Part shown: positions 14,772 through 23,336 of the stretch, one piece after another
Layout: each line of letters starts with the position of its first letter
How positions within the stretch are numbered: the stretch's first letter is position 1
DNA from: Solirubrobacterales bacterium
GTDB lineage: Bacteria > Actinomycetota > Thermoleophilia > Solirubrobacterales > Solirubrobacteraceae
DNA length: 35,054 bases
Direction of reading: 5' to 3'
Assembly: GCA_003138355.1 (NCBI GenBank)
Contig: PLFX01000021.1
Span: forward strand, 1 to 35,054
The notes under the pieces: model-generated
What the model was told of the DNA's origin: nothing
Database searches by the model: none
Seen by the model: the letters and a program-made list of their open reading frames with translations, nothing else
Program-made: the position numbers and the translations under genes

Positions 14772-14792
14772 ATGACCGAGACCGCAACGTGA
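14772..14792 (+). CDS. Possible six-codon leader peptide MTETAT
   Basis: ATG ACC GAG ACC GCA ACG TGA precedes the membrane-protein gene, and its TGA overlaps the GTG start as GTGA (14789-14792). A -10-like TAGTCT lies at 14743-14748. The arrangement resembles re-initiation coupling, but a six-codon frame can arise by chance. Confidence 0.25.
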   Translation: MTETAT

Positions 14793-15823
14793 CAAGCATC
14801 GAGCAGGAGGACTCGGGGCACGCGACCGAGATCGTCGAGGCGCCAGAGTCGCAGGCGCGGCGACTGCGCAACGGGATCGTCGCCGCGGCCGTGCTCGTCG
14901 TGCTGATCATCGCGCTGCTGATCGCCGTGCCCGGTCTGCACGGCGTCGGGCGGGTCGTCACGCAGATGAACATCTGGTGGCTCGTCGCGGCGATCGCGCT
15001 GCAGCTTCTTTCCTGCGTCGGCTACATCCTCGTCTTCCTCGGAGTTTTCGAGCGAGTGTCCGCTTCGTTCGGGGCGCGCGTAGCGCTCACGGAGCTCGCC
15101 TTCGGAGCGGCCGTCTCGCTCGGTGGCGCAGGCAGCCTCGTGGTGGGAGGGTGGCTGTTGCGCGAGCGCGGGTTCCGGCTCGGCGAGGTTGCCGAGCGCT
15201 CCGCCGTCCTGTTTCTGCTGACGAGCGCAGTCAATGCGGTCACGCTGATCGCTGCCGGCCTGCTTCTGGGGCTCGGGATCGTGCCCGGTCCGACCGACCC
15301 ATGGCTGACGCTCCTCCCCGCCGGGCTCGTCGCTCTGATCCTCGCCGGCTTTATGGTGCTGCCTCCGATCAGCGACCGTTTCGCGACGCAACGCGGTAGT
15401 GGAAAGCGGGCGGCGCTCGCGCGTGCGACCGCGCGCACGGTGCGCGACACGCGCAAGGCGCTTCTAAGCCCCGACTGGCGGCTGTTCGGAGCCTTCGGCT
15501 ACCTGTGGTTCAACATCGCGGTTCTGTGGGCGTGCTTCGAGGCGGCAGGACACAGCCCATCGTTGATGGTGATCGTGCTCGCCTACCAGATCGGCTGGCT
15601 CGCGAATGTGCTCCCGGTGCCCGGCAGCGTCGGCGTGCTCGAGGGTTCGATCGTCGGCATGTTCGTGCTGTACGGCGTGAAGGCCACGCCTGCTGCCGCA
15701 GCGTCGGTCGTCTACCACGCGATCACGCTTTGGCTCCCGCTCGCCTGGGGCACGGTCAGCTTCATTCGGCTGCGCCGCGACCACAGCCGGAGGATCGGAC
15801 GAGCGCCGCGGCCAGTCCGGTAG
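14789..15823 (+). CDS. AglD/UPF0104-like polytopic membrane protein (lysylphosphatidylglycerol synthase TM family)
   Basis: About 344 residues with eight or so hydrophobic helices. They include GIVAAAVLVVLIIALLIAV, WWLVAAIALQLLSCVGYILVFLGVF, VLFLLTSAVNAVTLIAAGLLLGLG and WLTLLPAGLVALILAGFMVLPP. The pattern, with LTELAFGAAVSLGGAGSLVVGGWLLRERGF and the late LPVPGSVGVLEGSIVGMFVLYGV, is the LPG_synthase_TM/UPF0104 family. Its members flip lipids or support glycolipid synthesis. There is no C-terminal aminoacyltransferase domain. The GTG at 14789 (VTSIEQEDSG) is the most plausible start. It is overlapped by a six-codon leader frame. The specific substrate is unknown. Confidence 0.82.
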   Translation: MTSIEQEDSGHATEIVEAPESQARRLRNGIVAAAVLVVLIIALLIAVPGLHGVGRVVTQMNIWWLVAAIALQLLSCVGYILVFLGVFERVSASFGARVALTELAFGAAVSLGGAGSLVVGGWLLRERGFRLGEVAERSAVLFLLTSAVNAVTLIAAGLLLGLGIVPGPTDPWLTLLPAGLVALILAGFMVLPPISDRFATQRGSGKRAALARATARTVRDTRKALLSPDWRLFGAFGYLWFNIAVLWACFEAAGHSPSLMVIVLAYQIGWLANVLPVPGSVGVLEGSIVGMFVLYGVKATPAAAASVVYHAITLWLPLAWGTVSFIRLRRDHSRRIGRAPRPVR

Positions 15824-15837
15824 TGTCCGGCCGTGGT

Positions 15838-15857
15838 GCTGCCGGTTCGCCGGCAGC
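15838..15857 (+). terminator. Perfect stem-loop between the membrane-protein gene and the arylsulfotransferase gene
   Basis: GCTGCCGG (15838-15845), loop TTCG, CCGGCAGC (15850-15857). It is a perfect 8-bp stem 15 bases after one stop codon and 9 bases before the next start. There is no T-tract. It could be a weak terminator or could mask the ribosome site of the downstream gene. Confidence 0.5.
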
Positions 15858-15866
15858 GATCATGCG

Positions 15867-17705
15867 ATGCTCGTAGCTCACGGCGAGAACCGTCCGCTCG
15901 ACCGCCGGCTGGCGTGCGCGGTCGTCGCCGCCCTCGGCTTGGCGCTGAGCGCGTGCGGGTCGAGCGCGGCCGACCCGCGGCTGCCGACCAGCGTCCCAGC
16001 GGCAGACCCGGCAGCGGCGGCAGCGAATGCGATCACCGTCTCGCCGCTCCCCGGCACGAGCGATGCGTCGCCGGCCACGCAGATCAGCTTCCTCGGTGGC
16101 GCGGGAACGACGGTCACCGACGTGAAGGCCGTCGGCTCGCTCAGCGGTGGCCATAGCGGGACGCTCGAGGCGTACTCGACCGGCACCGGGGAGAGCTTCC
16201 TGCCGGCCGGGCGGTTCGCGCAGGGCGAGACCGTGACCGTCACCGCACTCGTGAACGGCGGGTCGGCGAACGGCCAGACCGTGCGCACGACGTTCACCGT
16301 CGCGCACCAGGCGCCAATCGCGCAGACCCAGTTCCCCGTCAAGCCCGGCAATCCGGCGGACGTGCAGCACTACCGCACGCTCCCGGGTCTGGCGCCATCG
16401 ATCGTGCGCATCATCACGCCTGCGCAGACGGGGGCGACGCCGGGGGATCTGTTCCTGGCGCCCTACCAGGGCCACGGCACACCAGGCGTGATGATCGCGA
16501 CCCAGAGCGGCCGGCTCCTCTGGTTTCACGCGCTGCCCCCACACGACTACGCGAGCAACTTCCACCCCCAGACCTACGACGGGCAGACCGTGCTCACCTG
16601 GTGGCAGGGCCGCGTTCTCCAGCTCGGCTTCGGTCAGGGCGAGGACGAGATCTACACGAGCGACTACCAGCCGCTCGCGGTCGTGCGGGCCGGCAATGGC
16701 TACCGGGCGGATCTGCACCAGTTCACGATCACCGCGCAGGGAACCGCGTGGATCGACGACTTCGACCCCGTCAAGCTCAACCTGTCACGGATCGGCGGCC
16801 TCGCCGACGAATACGTGAACGACTCCGTCGTCCAGGAGATCGACATCAAGACGGGTCTCGTGATGTACGAGTGGCACGCGTTCGGACACATCCCGCTGTC
16901 GGACGCGCATTCGCCGATCCCGCACACGACCGACTGGGACTACGTTCACGTCAACTCGATCGACCCCGGCACGAACGGCGACCTGCTGATCTCGTCGCGC
17001 GGCGCGTGGGCGGTCTATGACCTCGACCTCCACAGCGGCGCCTTCAACTGGCAGATCGGCGGCAAGCACTCGACGTTCAAGCTCGGCCCTGGCGTGAAGT
17101 TCTACTGGCAGCATGATGCGCGCTGGGAGCCGGGCGGCCTGATCTCGGTGTTCGACAACGGCTCCTCGCCGCCCGAGGAGAAGCAGTCGCGCGGTCTGCT
17201 GCTGGACCCCAACACGACGACCCGCACGGTCACGCTCGTGAAGGCATTCACGAACCCTGCGCGAACGCTGCTCGCCTCGAGCCAGGGCGACCTCGTCAGC
17301 CTCGACGACGGCAACTGGCTGATGGGCTACGGCGGGCTCCCCGACTTCACCGAGTACGACTCAAACGGCAAGGTCCTGCTGGACGGGACACTCGGCCTTG
17401 ACGTCCAGGACTTCCGCACCTTCCTGGCGCCATGGAACGCGCAGCCGAGCACGACGCCCGCGGTCGTCGCGCAAAGCGCCGGCGGCAGGCTCACCGTCGA
17501 GGCGAGCTGGAACGGCGCCACCGACGTCGGCTCGTGGAAGCTCCTGACCGGCAGCTCACCGGCGTCGCTCAGCGCGGCCGCAACGGCGGCCGCCACCGGG
17601 TTCGAGACGACACTCCAGGCCAGCGGGGGCCCATACGTACAGATCCAAGCACTGGGCTCCTCGGGCCAGGTGCTCGCGAGCTCGGCTGTGCGCCGGGCGC
17701 GCTGA
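15867..17705 (+). CDS. Arylsulfotransferase-like lipoprotein
   Basis: A 612-residue secreted lipoprotein of the Arylsulfotran_2 (ASST) family, PAPS-independent enzymes that move sulfate from a phenolic sulfate ester to another phenol. The signal peptide ends in the lipobox LSAC (Cys30). Residues about 55-150 form an N-terminal Ig-like domain typical of periplasmic ASST. The six-bladed propeller then carries conserved polar residues at the expected places: LHQFTIT (His284), VHVNSID (His361), SSRGAW (Arg378) and WQHDAR (His416). These correspond to the sulfuryl-transfer histidines and arginine of AssT, by motif only. Its start at 15867 has no strong ribosome site. It converges on a sulfatase gene with one base between the stop codons. 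Confidence 0.85.
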   Translation: MLVAHGENRPLDRRLACAVVAALGLALSACGSSAADPRLPTSVPAADPAAAAANAITVSPLPGTSDASPATQISFLGGAGTTVTDVKAVGSLSGGHSGTLEAYSTGTGESFLPAGRFAQGETVTVTALVNGGSANGQTVRTTFTVAHQAPIAQTQFPVKPGNPADVQHYRTLPGLAPSIVRIITPAQTGATPGDLFLAPYQGHGTPGVMIATQSGRLLWFHALPPHDYASNFHPQTYDGQTVLTWWQGRVLQLGFGQGEDEIYTSDYQPLAVVRAGNGYRADLHQFTITAQGTAWIDDFDPVKLNLSRIGGLADEYVNDSVVQEIDIKTGLVMYEWHAFGHIPLSDAHSPIPHTTDWDYVHVNSIDPGTNGDLLISSRGAWAVYDLDLHSGAFNWQIGGKHSTFKLGPGVKFYWQHDARWEPGGLISVFDNGSSPPEEKQSRGLLLDPNTTTRTVTLVKAFTNPARTLLASSQGDLVSLDDGNWLMGYGGLPDFTEYDSNGKVLLDGTLGLDVQDFRTFLAPWNAQPSTTPAVVAQSAGGRLTVEASWNGATDVGSWKLLTGSSPASLSAAATAAATGFETTLQASGGPYVQIQALGSSGQVLASSAVRRAR

Positions 17706-17706
17706 C

Positions 17707-19476
17707 TCAAAGTCCTGGCGGGCGGCGGTGCTTGCGCTTCGGCTTGCCCGCCAGCGAACCGCCGAGACTGCCGACGATCTCCTCGAGCCGCTTACGACGA
17801 CGAGCGCTCGTGCCGTTCTCGACGACCGCCGCGCTCTGGAAGTAGTTCTTGAAGCCGTCGGTCTGGGCCTGCAGCAGGCGGGACGGCAAGCTCGCGTGGA
17901 GCTCGCTCGCCACCACGCTTGCCAGCATCCGCTGTAGTTGCGACTCGATTTGGCTGCGCCCGGCGACGTTGTCGACCTCGAGGCGCCCGCCCTGCGTCGA
18001 GTAGTCGTAGAGCTCGTGATCGGAGTCCGCGAGTCGTGGGTTCGTCGAATGCGAGCTCCAATTCGAGTACACGCCGTACTTGGCTTTGTCGGTGATCAGG
18101 CCGACGATGTGCAGCGGCGCGTTTGCGCTGTAGGGCTCGAGCGCGAACTCCGTCACGATCTCGTCGGTCGCATGGAGGGCGTACTCGCGCCCCGGCGCGT
18201 TGGGGTCGAGCAGGACGCGCGCGAGGTCGGCGCGGTTGTGGAGGTGGGCGAATCTGGAGTCGCGCCGCCAGGCGTTGGAGCCCGTCGCCAGCGTCAGGAT
18301 CAGCGGCACGACATCGACGCTCGAGCTGAGCTGGTTGCGCGTGATGTTCTCACCCTTCGTAGCGACACCGCGCAGGTCGCTGACGATCAGCGGCACGTTG
18401 ATGCCCTCCTCGTAGAGCCCTGCGCCCTTCCCACGCAGGCCGTGCGACGCGCCGTACTCCCCGTGGTCGGCAGTGAAGATGACGATTGTGTTCGCGGCGG
18501 CGGCAGGGTGACTGGCGAGCGCGTCGAGCACCCGCCCGATCTGGACGTCGACCGCGAGCTGGAGCTTCACGTACAGATCGAGGAAGGGCAGCCACGCGGG
18601 CAGGAGCTCGCGGCCGCTATAAGGCACGTCGCCGAAGGAGAGATCTGTCGTCTGAAGCAGCGAACGCTGCACGCGTGGCTTGTTACGCGAGACGAGCTGC
18701 TGCGGGGTCTCGAAGTTCGGCGGCAGGTGCTTGATCACGCTCGGCGCCGAGAACTCGTTACGCGAGATCTCCGTCCAGCGATACCACCAAGCGATGTCGT
18801 GCGGGTTCACGAACGAGACGGTCGCGCACCACGGCTGAGTCGTCGCCTCGGAGGCGAACCACGAGATGAACTGATCGGCGATCTGCGGGTCCGCGTGCCA
18901 GCCCTGGTTCGGCGCGCCGTTCGGTGACGGGTAGGTTCCGCCCGAGAAGCCATAGCGGTCGAGCGTGGGCGGGCCGTCGATTTCGTTCCACAGGCGATCA
19001 CCGCGCGCCAGGTGCCACTTGCCGTAGTAATACGTGTTGTAGCCGAGGTTCCGCAGCAGGCTCCCCCACGTGTCGAAGCTCGGGGAGAGCGTGCTGACGC
19101 CGGTGATCATGCAACCGGTCTGGTGGGTGTGCAGCCCGGTCAGGAGCGCGGCACGGGCCGGCGTGCAGTCGTTGGACGCGGTGTAGTGGCGCGCGAAGCT
19201 GACGCCGCTGCTCGCCAGGCGCTGGATGTTCGGCGGCAGCCCGACCTGCGGCCCGGAGCCGCCAAACCAGCGGGGGTAGCGCATCTGGTCGACGATGATC
19301 ACGAGGATGTTCGGCCGGCTGCGCGTCGCGGGCGGCAGCGCGGCGCGCGGGCGCGCGGCCGCCGCGGCCTGAGCGACCGTGAGCGCACTACCCGAGCCGA
19401 GAACCGCGGCGCTCCGAGCGAGAAAGCTCCGGCGGTCCAACCGCTCGCCGCCTTCGGTTGTGCGAGCGTCAGTCAT
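17707..19476 (-). CDS. Tat-exported Cys-type sulfatase
   Basis: A 589-residue alkaline-phosphatase-superfamily sulfatase that hydrolyses sulfate esters outside the cytoplasm. The N-terminus has a twin-arginine signal (DRRSFLARSAAVLGSG, then an Ala-rich region). The sulfatase signature is DCTPARAALLTG, where Cys104 is the residue converted to formylglycine. Metal-site and family motifs include NILVIIVDQMRYP, GKWHLA, FVNPHD and FTADHGEYGASHGL. The C-terminal region is Lys-rich. The ATG at 19476 (MTDARTTEGG) is the start that gives a proper Tat signal. A formylglycine-generating enzyme is needed but absent from the window. Convergence with the arylsulfotransferase gene, one base apart, suggests a shared sulfate-ester theme. 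tatA is in the window. Confidence 0.93.
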   Translation of the reverse strand: MTDARTTEGGERLDRRSFLARSAAVLGSGSALTVAQAAAAARPRAALPPATRSRPNILVIIVDQMRYPRWFGGSGPQVGLPPNIQRLASSGVSFARHYTASNDCTPARAALLTGLHTHQTGCMITGVSTLSPSFDTWGSLLRNLGYNTYYYGKWHLARGDRLWNEIDGPPTLDRYGFSGGTYPSPNGAPNQGWHADPQIADQFISWFASEATTQPWCATVSFVNPHDIAWWYRWTEISRNEFSAPSVIKHLPPNFETPQQLVSRNKPRVQRSLLQTTDLSFGDVPYSGRELLPAWLPFLDLYVKLQLAVDVQIGRVLDALASHPAAAANTIVIFTADHGEYGASHGLRGKGAGLYEEGINVPLIVSDLRGVATKGENITRNQLSSSVDVVPLILTLATGSNAWRRDSRFAHLHNRADLARVLLDPNAPGREYALHATDEIVTEFALEPYSANAPLHIVGLITDKAKYGVYSNWSSHSTNPRLADSDHELYDYSTQGGRLEVDNVAGRSQIESQLQRMLASVVASELHASLPSRLLQAQTDGFKNYFQSAAVVENGTSARRRKRLEEIVGSLGGSLAGKPKRKHRRPPGL

Positions 19477-19619
19477 CTCATCGGGATGGTCGGGTATACC
19501 CTCAAACCTAAGCGTCTGATTGTTTCGTGGCGTTAAGTCGGGGCTTCGGCGAGCGGCGCCGGCCGGAACCCACTCCCCCAGCTTCACACGTACGGCGGAT
19601 CGTGTGCGCCGTCGACGCG

Positions 19620-21434
19620 CTAGCGCAAGCCGCCGATGTCGTAGAGCAGGCCGCGCTTGGTCGAGAGATGGAGCTGGTCGGTGACGTCATCGGCGTGGGC
19701 GCGGACCCACTCCGAGGCCCTCGAGCAGGCGGGGAGGTCGGTGTACCGCGCGCCGGGGCAGACGCCTTCGGTGAAGACGTAGCGGACGCGGCCGGCGGCC
19801 GCCTCGCGCCTCAGCTGCGCGAGCGTCGTGAGGGGGCGCGCCTTGAGCGAGGTGAGCAGGAGAACCGGGCGGGCGTCGCGGACGATGATCGGAGCGGCGA
19901 GCGTGGGAGCGCTGAAGGCGGCCTCGTAATGCACGCCGCCGTCGTGGTTGCGAAGGAAATGCGAGAGGGCGCTGATCAGCGACGGGGAGAGCGTGACCTC
20001 AGCGGCCTGGACGGTGCTGTTGTGGCGGATGATCCGCAGATCGTCATTCAGCAGCACGAGGGCGAGGACGGCAGCGAGCAGAGCGCTCGCGAGGGCCTGC
20101 GGGCTGACCGGCAGAGGCGTTCCGGCGCGGCCGAGGAGGATCACCGCCCCCACCGCCAGCGCGACGGCGAGCAGGACTCCCGCGTAGAGCCCGGCACGGC
20201 CGATATCGCCGCTACCGGCCGCGGACTCGACGACGCAGCCGAGTAGCAGTAGCGGGAGCGCGTAGGACCACACGCGGGATCGCCTCGTGCGCCGCGCGAG
20301 CACGACGAACGTGACGCCAAGCGTCGTCGCGACAGCCGGCGTGAACGCCTCGAGATAGCGCGGGTGGGTGCGACTCGAGGCGCTGAAGAGAACCAACCCG
20401 GCGAGCAGCCAGAGCGCGAGACCCGCAAGCCCGGCGCGCTCGAGTTGGCCGGCGGGAAGACGCGGCCGCCAGCCGCGACCTGCGAGCGCGGCGAGCGCGA
20501 GGACCAAGCCGGCGAACAACGCCGTGCCGATCAACCCGCCGTAGTCGATCTCGTTGTGAGCGAACAGGCGCAGCGGGCCGGGGGGCGACAGGACCGCGAG
20601 CAGACCACCCGCGAACGTCGCCGCATGGCCGGCCAGGATCGTTGCGCCAATGCGGTCGATCCCGTTGTAGACGAACACCGCATTCCAGACGCTTCCGTTC
20701 GTCGAGCCGATCGGCCACGGGCGGTCGTGGGCGGGAGTCAGCGAAACGAACGCGAGCCACACCACGCAGACGCAGGCAAAGACGGCGCCCGCAACGGCGA
20801 GCCGCGCGGCACGCCGGCGCTCGCCAGCCATGCCCAGCCAGTAGAACACCACGAACGCGGGGAGCGGCACGAGGGCCTCGAACAGCTTGACGTTGAACGC
20901 GAGCCCGAGCAGCACACCGGCGCCGACGACGAAGCGCAACCGGCGCGTTGACACCGCGGTCACGAGGAGCCATGCCGTGCCGATGAGCATCGCGCTCATT
21001 ACCGAATCCATCGTGTCGCTGCGCGAGGCGACGACGCTGAGCGGAAGGATCGCGAGAACGAACGCGCTCGCGAGCGCCGCGAGGCGACCCGCGACGCGCC
21101 GCAGCGCGCCGTAGAGCAGCGGAACAGCGAGCGTGCCGCCGACCGCCTCGGGGAGCTTCAGCACGGTCGGCCCGAAGCCGAACAGCTTGACCGCGATCAC
21201 CTGCAGCCAGAGATCGAGTGGTGGCTTGTCGATCGCAGCGCTCCCACCCGGCTCGAGCGCGCCATAGAAGAAGTTGTGCCATGAGAGCCCCATCGAACGG
21301 ACGGCGGCGTCGTAGAACTCGTCCTCGGGTACACGGCCGAGGTGCACGACGCGCAGCACGAGTGCGAGCAGGGTGATCGCGGCGAGCGCAAGCGCCACGA
21401 CGCGGTCGCGCCGCCCCGCGGCGAGCATCCTCAT
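19620..21434 (-). CDS. GT39-family (PMT/ArnT-like) membrane glycosyltransferase
   Basis: A 604-residue polytopic glycosyltransferase (PMT_2) that uses a polyprenyl-phosphate sugar donor at the outer membrane face. The first loop carries the acidic catalytic motif (RVPEDEFYDAAVRSMGLSWHNFFYG) and then DKPPLDLWLQVIAVKLFG, both typical of the family. About twelve hydrophobic helices follow. A C-terminal soluble domain of about 120 residues (from about ALSHFLRNHDGGVHY) holds two Cys (GVCPGAR, LPACSRAS). The ATG at 21434 overlaps the gtrA stop as ATGA. The upstream open frame is low-complexity. The GtrA partner and the divergent GtrB-like gene supply and flip the lipid-linked sugar. The acceptor is unknown. 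Confidence 0.9.
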   Translation of the reverse strand: MRMLAAGRRDRVVALALAAITLLALVLRVVHLGRVPEDEFYDAAVRSMGLSWHNFFYGALEPGGSAAIDKPPLDLWLQVIAVKLFGFGPTVLKLPEAVGGTLAVPLLYGALRRVAGRLAALASAFVLAILPLSVVASRSDTMDSVMSAMLIGTAWLLVTAVSTRRLRFVVGAGVLLGLAFNVKLFEALVPLPAFVVFYWLGMAGERRRAARLAVAGAVFACVCVVWLAFVSLTPAHDRPWPIGSTNGSVWNAVFVYNGIDRIGATILAGHAATFAGGLLAVLSPPGPLRLFAHNEIDYGGLIGTALFAGLVLALAALAGRGWRPRLPAGQLERAGLAGLALWLLAGLVLFSASSRTHPRYLEAFTPAVATTLGVTFVVLARRTRRSRVWSYALPLLLLGCVVESAAGSGDIGRAGLYAGVLLAVALAVGAVILLGRAGTPLPVSPQALASALLAAVLALVLLNDDLRIIRHNSTVQAAEVTLSPSLISALSHFLRNHDGGVHYEAAFSAPTLAAPIIVRDARPVLLLTSLKARPLTTLAQLRREAAAGRVRYVFTEGVCPGARYTDLPACSRASEWVRAHADDVTDQLHLSTKRGLLYDIGGLR

Positions 21435-21910
21435 CGAGAGGGCGGCTGGTCCGGCAGCACCGGACCCTCGCCGCCGAACGTCCAGACACGGTTGATGAAG
21501 AACGTGACGACGACGACCGGGACCGTCAGGATCGCCTGGGCCGCGATCTTCTCGACATGTGAGTTGTGGACGAGCACGTAGAGGAGCAGTTCGTTTACGA
21601 GAATCGCAACGACCTGCACGACCGCAAAGCGAGTGCCGGCACGCGAATGCGACAGATGCCCGGCGTGGAACGTCCAATGCCGGTTCAGCAGGTAGCTGTT
21701 GAGCCCCCCGAGCGCATAGCCGATCAGCAAAGCGATCAGGTACGGAACGCCGAGCAGCTTCACGCACAGGCTGTACGTCGCGAGCGTGATCAGCGTGTTC
21801 GAAGCCCCAACCAGGCCGTACTTGATGAACTGCCAGGCAGCAGCTCGCCCCGCCACGCGATCGGGAGCATGATCAGTACCCGTGCTGGGCGGGTCTGCGC
21901 GGATGCTCAT
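21431..21910 (-). CDS. gtrA: GtrA-family membrane protein (polyprenyl-phosphate-sugar flippase type)
   Basis: A 159-residue four-helix membrane protein. The family motifs are FIKYGLVGASNTLITLATYSLCV, LIALLIGYALGGLNSYLLNRHWTF, FAVVQVVAILVNELLLYVLV and TVPVVVVTFFINRVWTFGG. GtrA proteins are thought to flip bactoprenyl-phosphate sugar across the membrane. Start is GTG at 21913 or the adjacent ATG at 21910; I give the ATG. It overlaps the glycosyltransferase gene (ATGA), so they form one operon. It is divergent from the GtrB-like gene across a 370-base repeat-bearing gap. Confidence 0.92.
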   Translation of the reverse strand: MSIRADPPSTGTDHAPDRVAGRAAAWQFIKYGLVGASNTLITLATYSLCVKLLGVPYLIALLIGYALGGLNSYLLNRHWTFHAGHLSHSRAGTRFAVVQVVAILVNELLLYVLVHNSHVEKIAAQAILTVPVVVVTFFINRVWTFGGEGPVLPDQPPSR

Positions 21911-22002
21911 CACGCGCGTGGACTGCGCTTTGTAGTTGCGTCAGCAGGCTGCACGACAGGCGAGAGCGTACGCAAGGCGCTGGCTGACCGCCGCGCGCGC
22001 CC

Positions 22003-22196
22003 GTCGGCGGCGCACCAGACGCACGTCGCGCCCGCGAGCTCCGCCGCGCCAGGCCAGGCGCGCTCCCTCGGTATTAGCGAGGACGACGGCCCAGCAAGGA
22101 CCCGGAGCGTGCCCGTGATCCCAAGGCCGGCCCCGCAGCGCCCGGCCCAGCAAGGACCCGGAGCGTTCCCATGATCACGCGGCCGTCACCGCAGCG
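22003..22196. repeat. Dispersed repeat, tandem copies A and B
   Basis: Copy A core 22088-22140 and copy B core 22144-22196 are both 53 bases. They share GGCCCAGCAAGGACCCGGAG, then CGT, TGATC, GGCCG and CCGCAGCG. A third copy lies at 24712-24761. Similarity between copies A and C continues to the left (about 22003-22032 with 24630-24659), so the full unit may be near 140 bases. It fills the gap between gtrA and the GtrB-like gene. No gene is seen in it. Confidence 0.75.
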
Positions 22197-22212
22197 TGTT
22201 AGCTTCGCGCAA

Positions 22213-22218
22213 TAAAAT
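22213..22218 (+). promoter_or_regulatory. Candidate -10 hexamer for the GtrB-like gene
   Basis: TAAAAT stands out in GC-rich DNA just after repeat copy B. It is 7 bases before a GTG at 22226 and 67 bases before the preferred GTG at 22286. I see no convincing -35. Either a leaderless start at 22226 or a leader of about 60 bases is possible. Confidence 0.4.
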
Positions 22219-22285
22219 ACGCAGAGTGGGCCTTCGCGGGTACCCTTTCAAGGTCGCGGGGCACCCCGCATTTGCAACGACGGCA

Positions 22286-23293
22286 GTGACCGCCCTACCC
22301 ACAACGCGCACGCTGGACCTGCTCAGTGTCTGCGCCCCGGTCTTCAACGAGGAAGAGCTCGTCGAGGAGTTCTACGCGCGCGCGAGCGCGGCGCTCGAGG
22401 ACGTGGCGCAGGGCTTCGACTACGAGCTGATCATCGTCAACGACGGCTCGAGGGACCGCACCGGCGAGATCCTCGATCGCCTCGCCGAGGGCGACTCCCG
22501 CTTGCGCGTCGTGCACCTCGCGCGCAATTTCGGCCACCAGCCCGCGCTGACCGCGGGTCTCGAGCACGCGCGTGGCGACGCCGTCGTGATGCTCGATGCC
22601 GACCTCCAGGACCCGCCGGAGCTGATCGGCAAGATGGTCGAGCGCTGGCGCGAAGGCTCGGACGTCGTCTACATGGTCCGCGAGGCGCGCGAAGGCGAGT
22701 CCTTCTTCAAGCTCGCGACGGCCCGCTGGTTCTACAAGCTGTTCCGCGCGCTTGCGAACGTCGAACTGGCACCGAACTCGGGCGACTTCCGCCTGCTCGA
22801 CCGGCGCGCACTGGACGCCCTGCTCTCGATGGGCGAGCGCAGCCGCTTCCTGCGCGGCATGACGGTCTGGGTCGGCTTCACGCAATCCGCGATCCCCTAC
22901 CACCGCGACGCGCGCTACGCCGGCGAGACGAAGTACCCGCTCTCGAAGATGCTGCGGTTCTCCTTCGACGCGATCGCCTCCTTCTCGCACAAGCCACTGC
23001 AGCTGTCGATGTACCTCGGCTTCCTGATCTCGACGATCGCCCTGCTCGCGATCCCGGCCGTGATCGGCCTGCGCCTCGCGCACTCCTACCTCCCGGGCTT
23101 CGGCACGATCACGATCGCGATCCTGCTGCTCGGCGGCATCCAGCTGATCGCGATCGGCGTGATCGGCGAGTACGTCGCGCGGATCTACGACGAGGTCAAG
23201 CGCCGCCCGCTGTACATCGTGCGCGAGCAGCGTAACGAGCCGCTGTCGCTCGCCGCCCGCGAAGAGGCGCGCGAGATCGAGGCGATGAAGTAG
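22286..23293 (+). CDS. GtrB-like polyprenyl-phosphate glycosyltransferase (GT2, DPM1 family)
   Basis: A family-2 transferase of 335 residues that loads a sugar from a nucleotide donor onto polyprenyl phosphate on the cytoplasmic face. The GT2 core shows SVCAPVFNEEELVEEFY, YELIIVNDGSRDRTGEIL, LARNFGHQPALTAGLEHARGD, the metal-binding DADLQDPPE, and NSGDFRLLDRRALDAL. Two C-terminal membrane helices (MYLGFLISTIALLAIPAVIGL and ITIAILLLGGIQLIAIGVIGEYVARIYDE) are typical of GtrB/DPM1. I chose the GTG at 22286 because codons between 22226 and 22286 show weaker third-position GC. A start at 22226 behind TAAAAT is the main alternative. It is divergent from gtrA and the GT39-like gene, and together they make a complete surface glycosylation set. 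Confidence 0.92.
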   Translation: MTALPTTRTLDLLSVCAPVFNEEELVEEFYARASAALEDVAQGFDYELIIVNDGSRDRTGEILDRLAEGDSRLRVVHLARNFGHQPALTAGLEHARGDAVVMLDADLQDPPELIGKMVERWREGSDVVYMVREAREGESFFKLATARWFYKLFRALANVELAPNSGDFRLLDRRALDALLSMGERSRFLRGMTVWVGFTQSAIPYHRDARYAGETKYPLSKMLRFSFDAIASFSHKPLQLSMYLGFLISTIALLAIPAVIGLRLAHSYLPGFGTITIAILLLGGIQLIAIGVIGEYVARIYDEVKRRPLYIVREQRNEPLSLAAREEAREIEAMK

Positions 23294-23295
23294 TT

Positions 23296-23319
23296 CCGGT
23301 CGGCGCATGCGCGGGCCGG
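23296..23319 (+). terminator. Stem-loop after the GtrB-like gene
   Basis: CCGG (23296-23299), the palindrome GCGCATGCGC (23303-23312) and CCGG (23316-23319) form a compact symmetric hairpin 3 bases after the stop codon, before the cupin start at 23337. No T-tract is present. Confidence 0.3.
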
Positions 23320-23336
23320 ACAACGTGGGGGCCGCT

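Noticed and set aside
19492..19501. GGGTATACCC palindrome before the sulfatase start
   Set aside because: It contains a GGGTAT on each strand but no -35 at the right spacing on either. It may serve as an ordinary -10 but cannot be called.
20212..21489. Minus-strand open frame of 425 codons overlapping the GT39-like gene
   Set aside because: It shares the DNA of a clear polytopic glycosyltransferase and is Arg-rich with no domain.
22238..22243. GGGTAC upstream of the GtrB-like gene
   Set aside because: The base group 16 positions upstream is TACG, and no GTTT-like box is nearby. It is probably chance.
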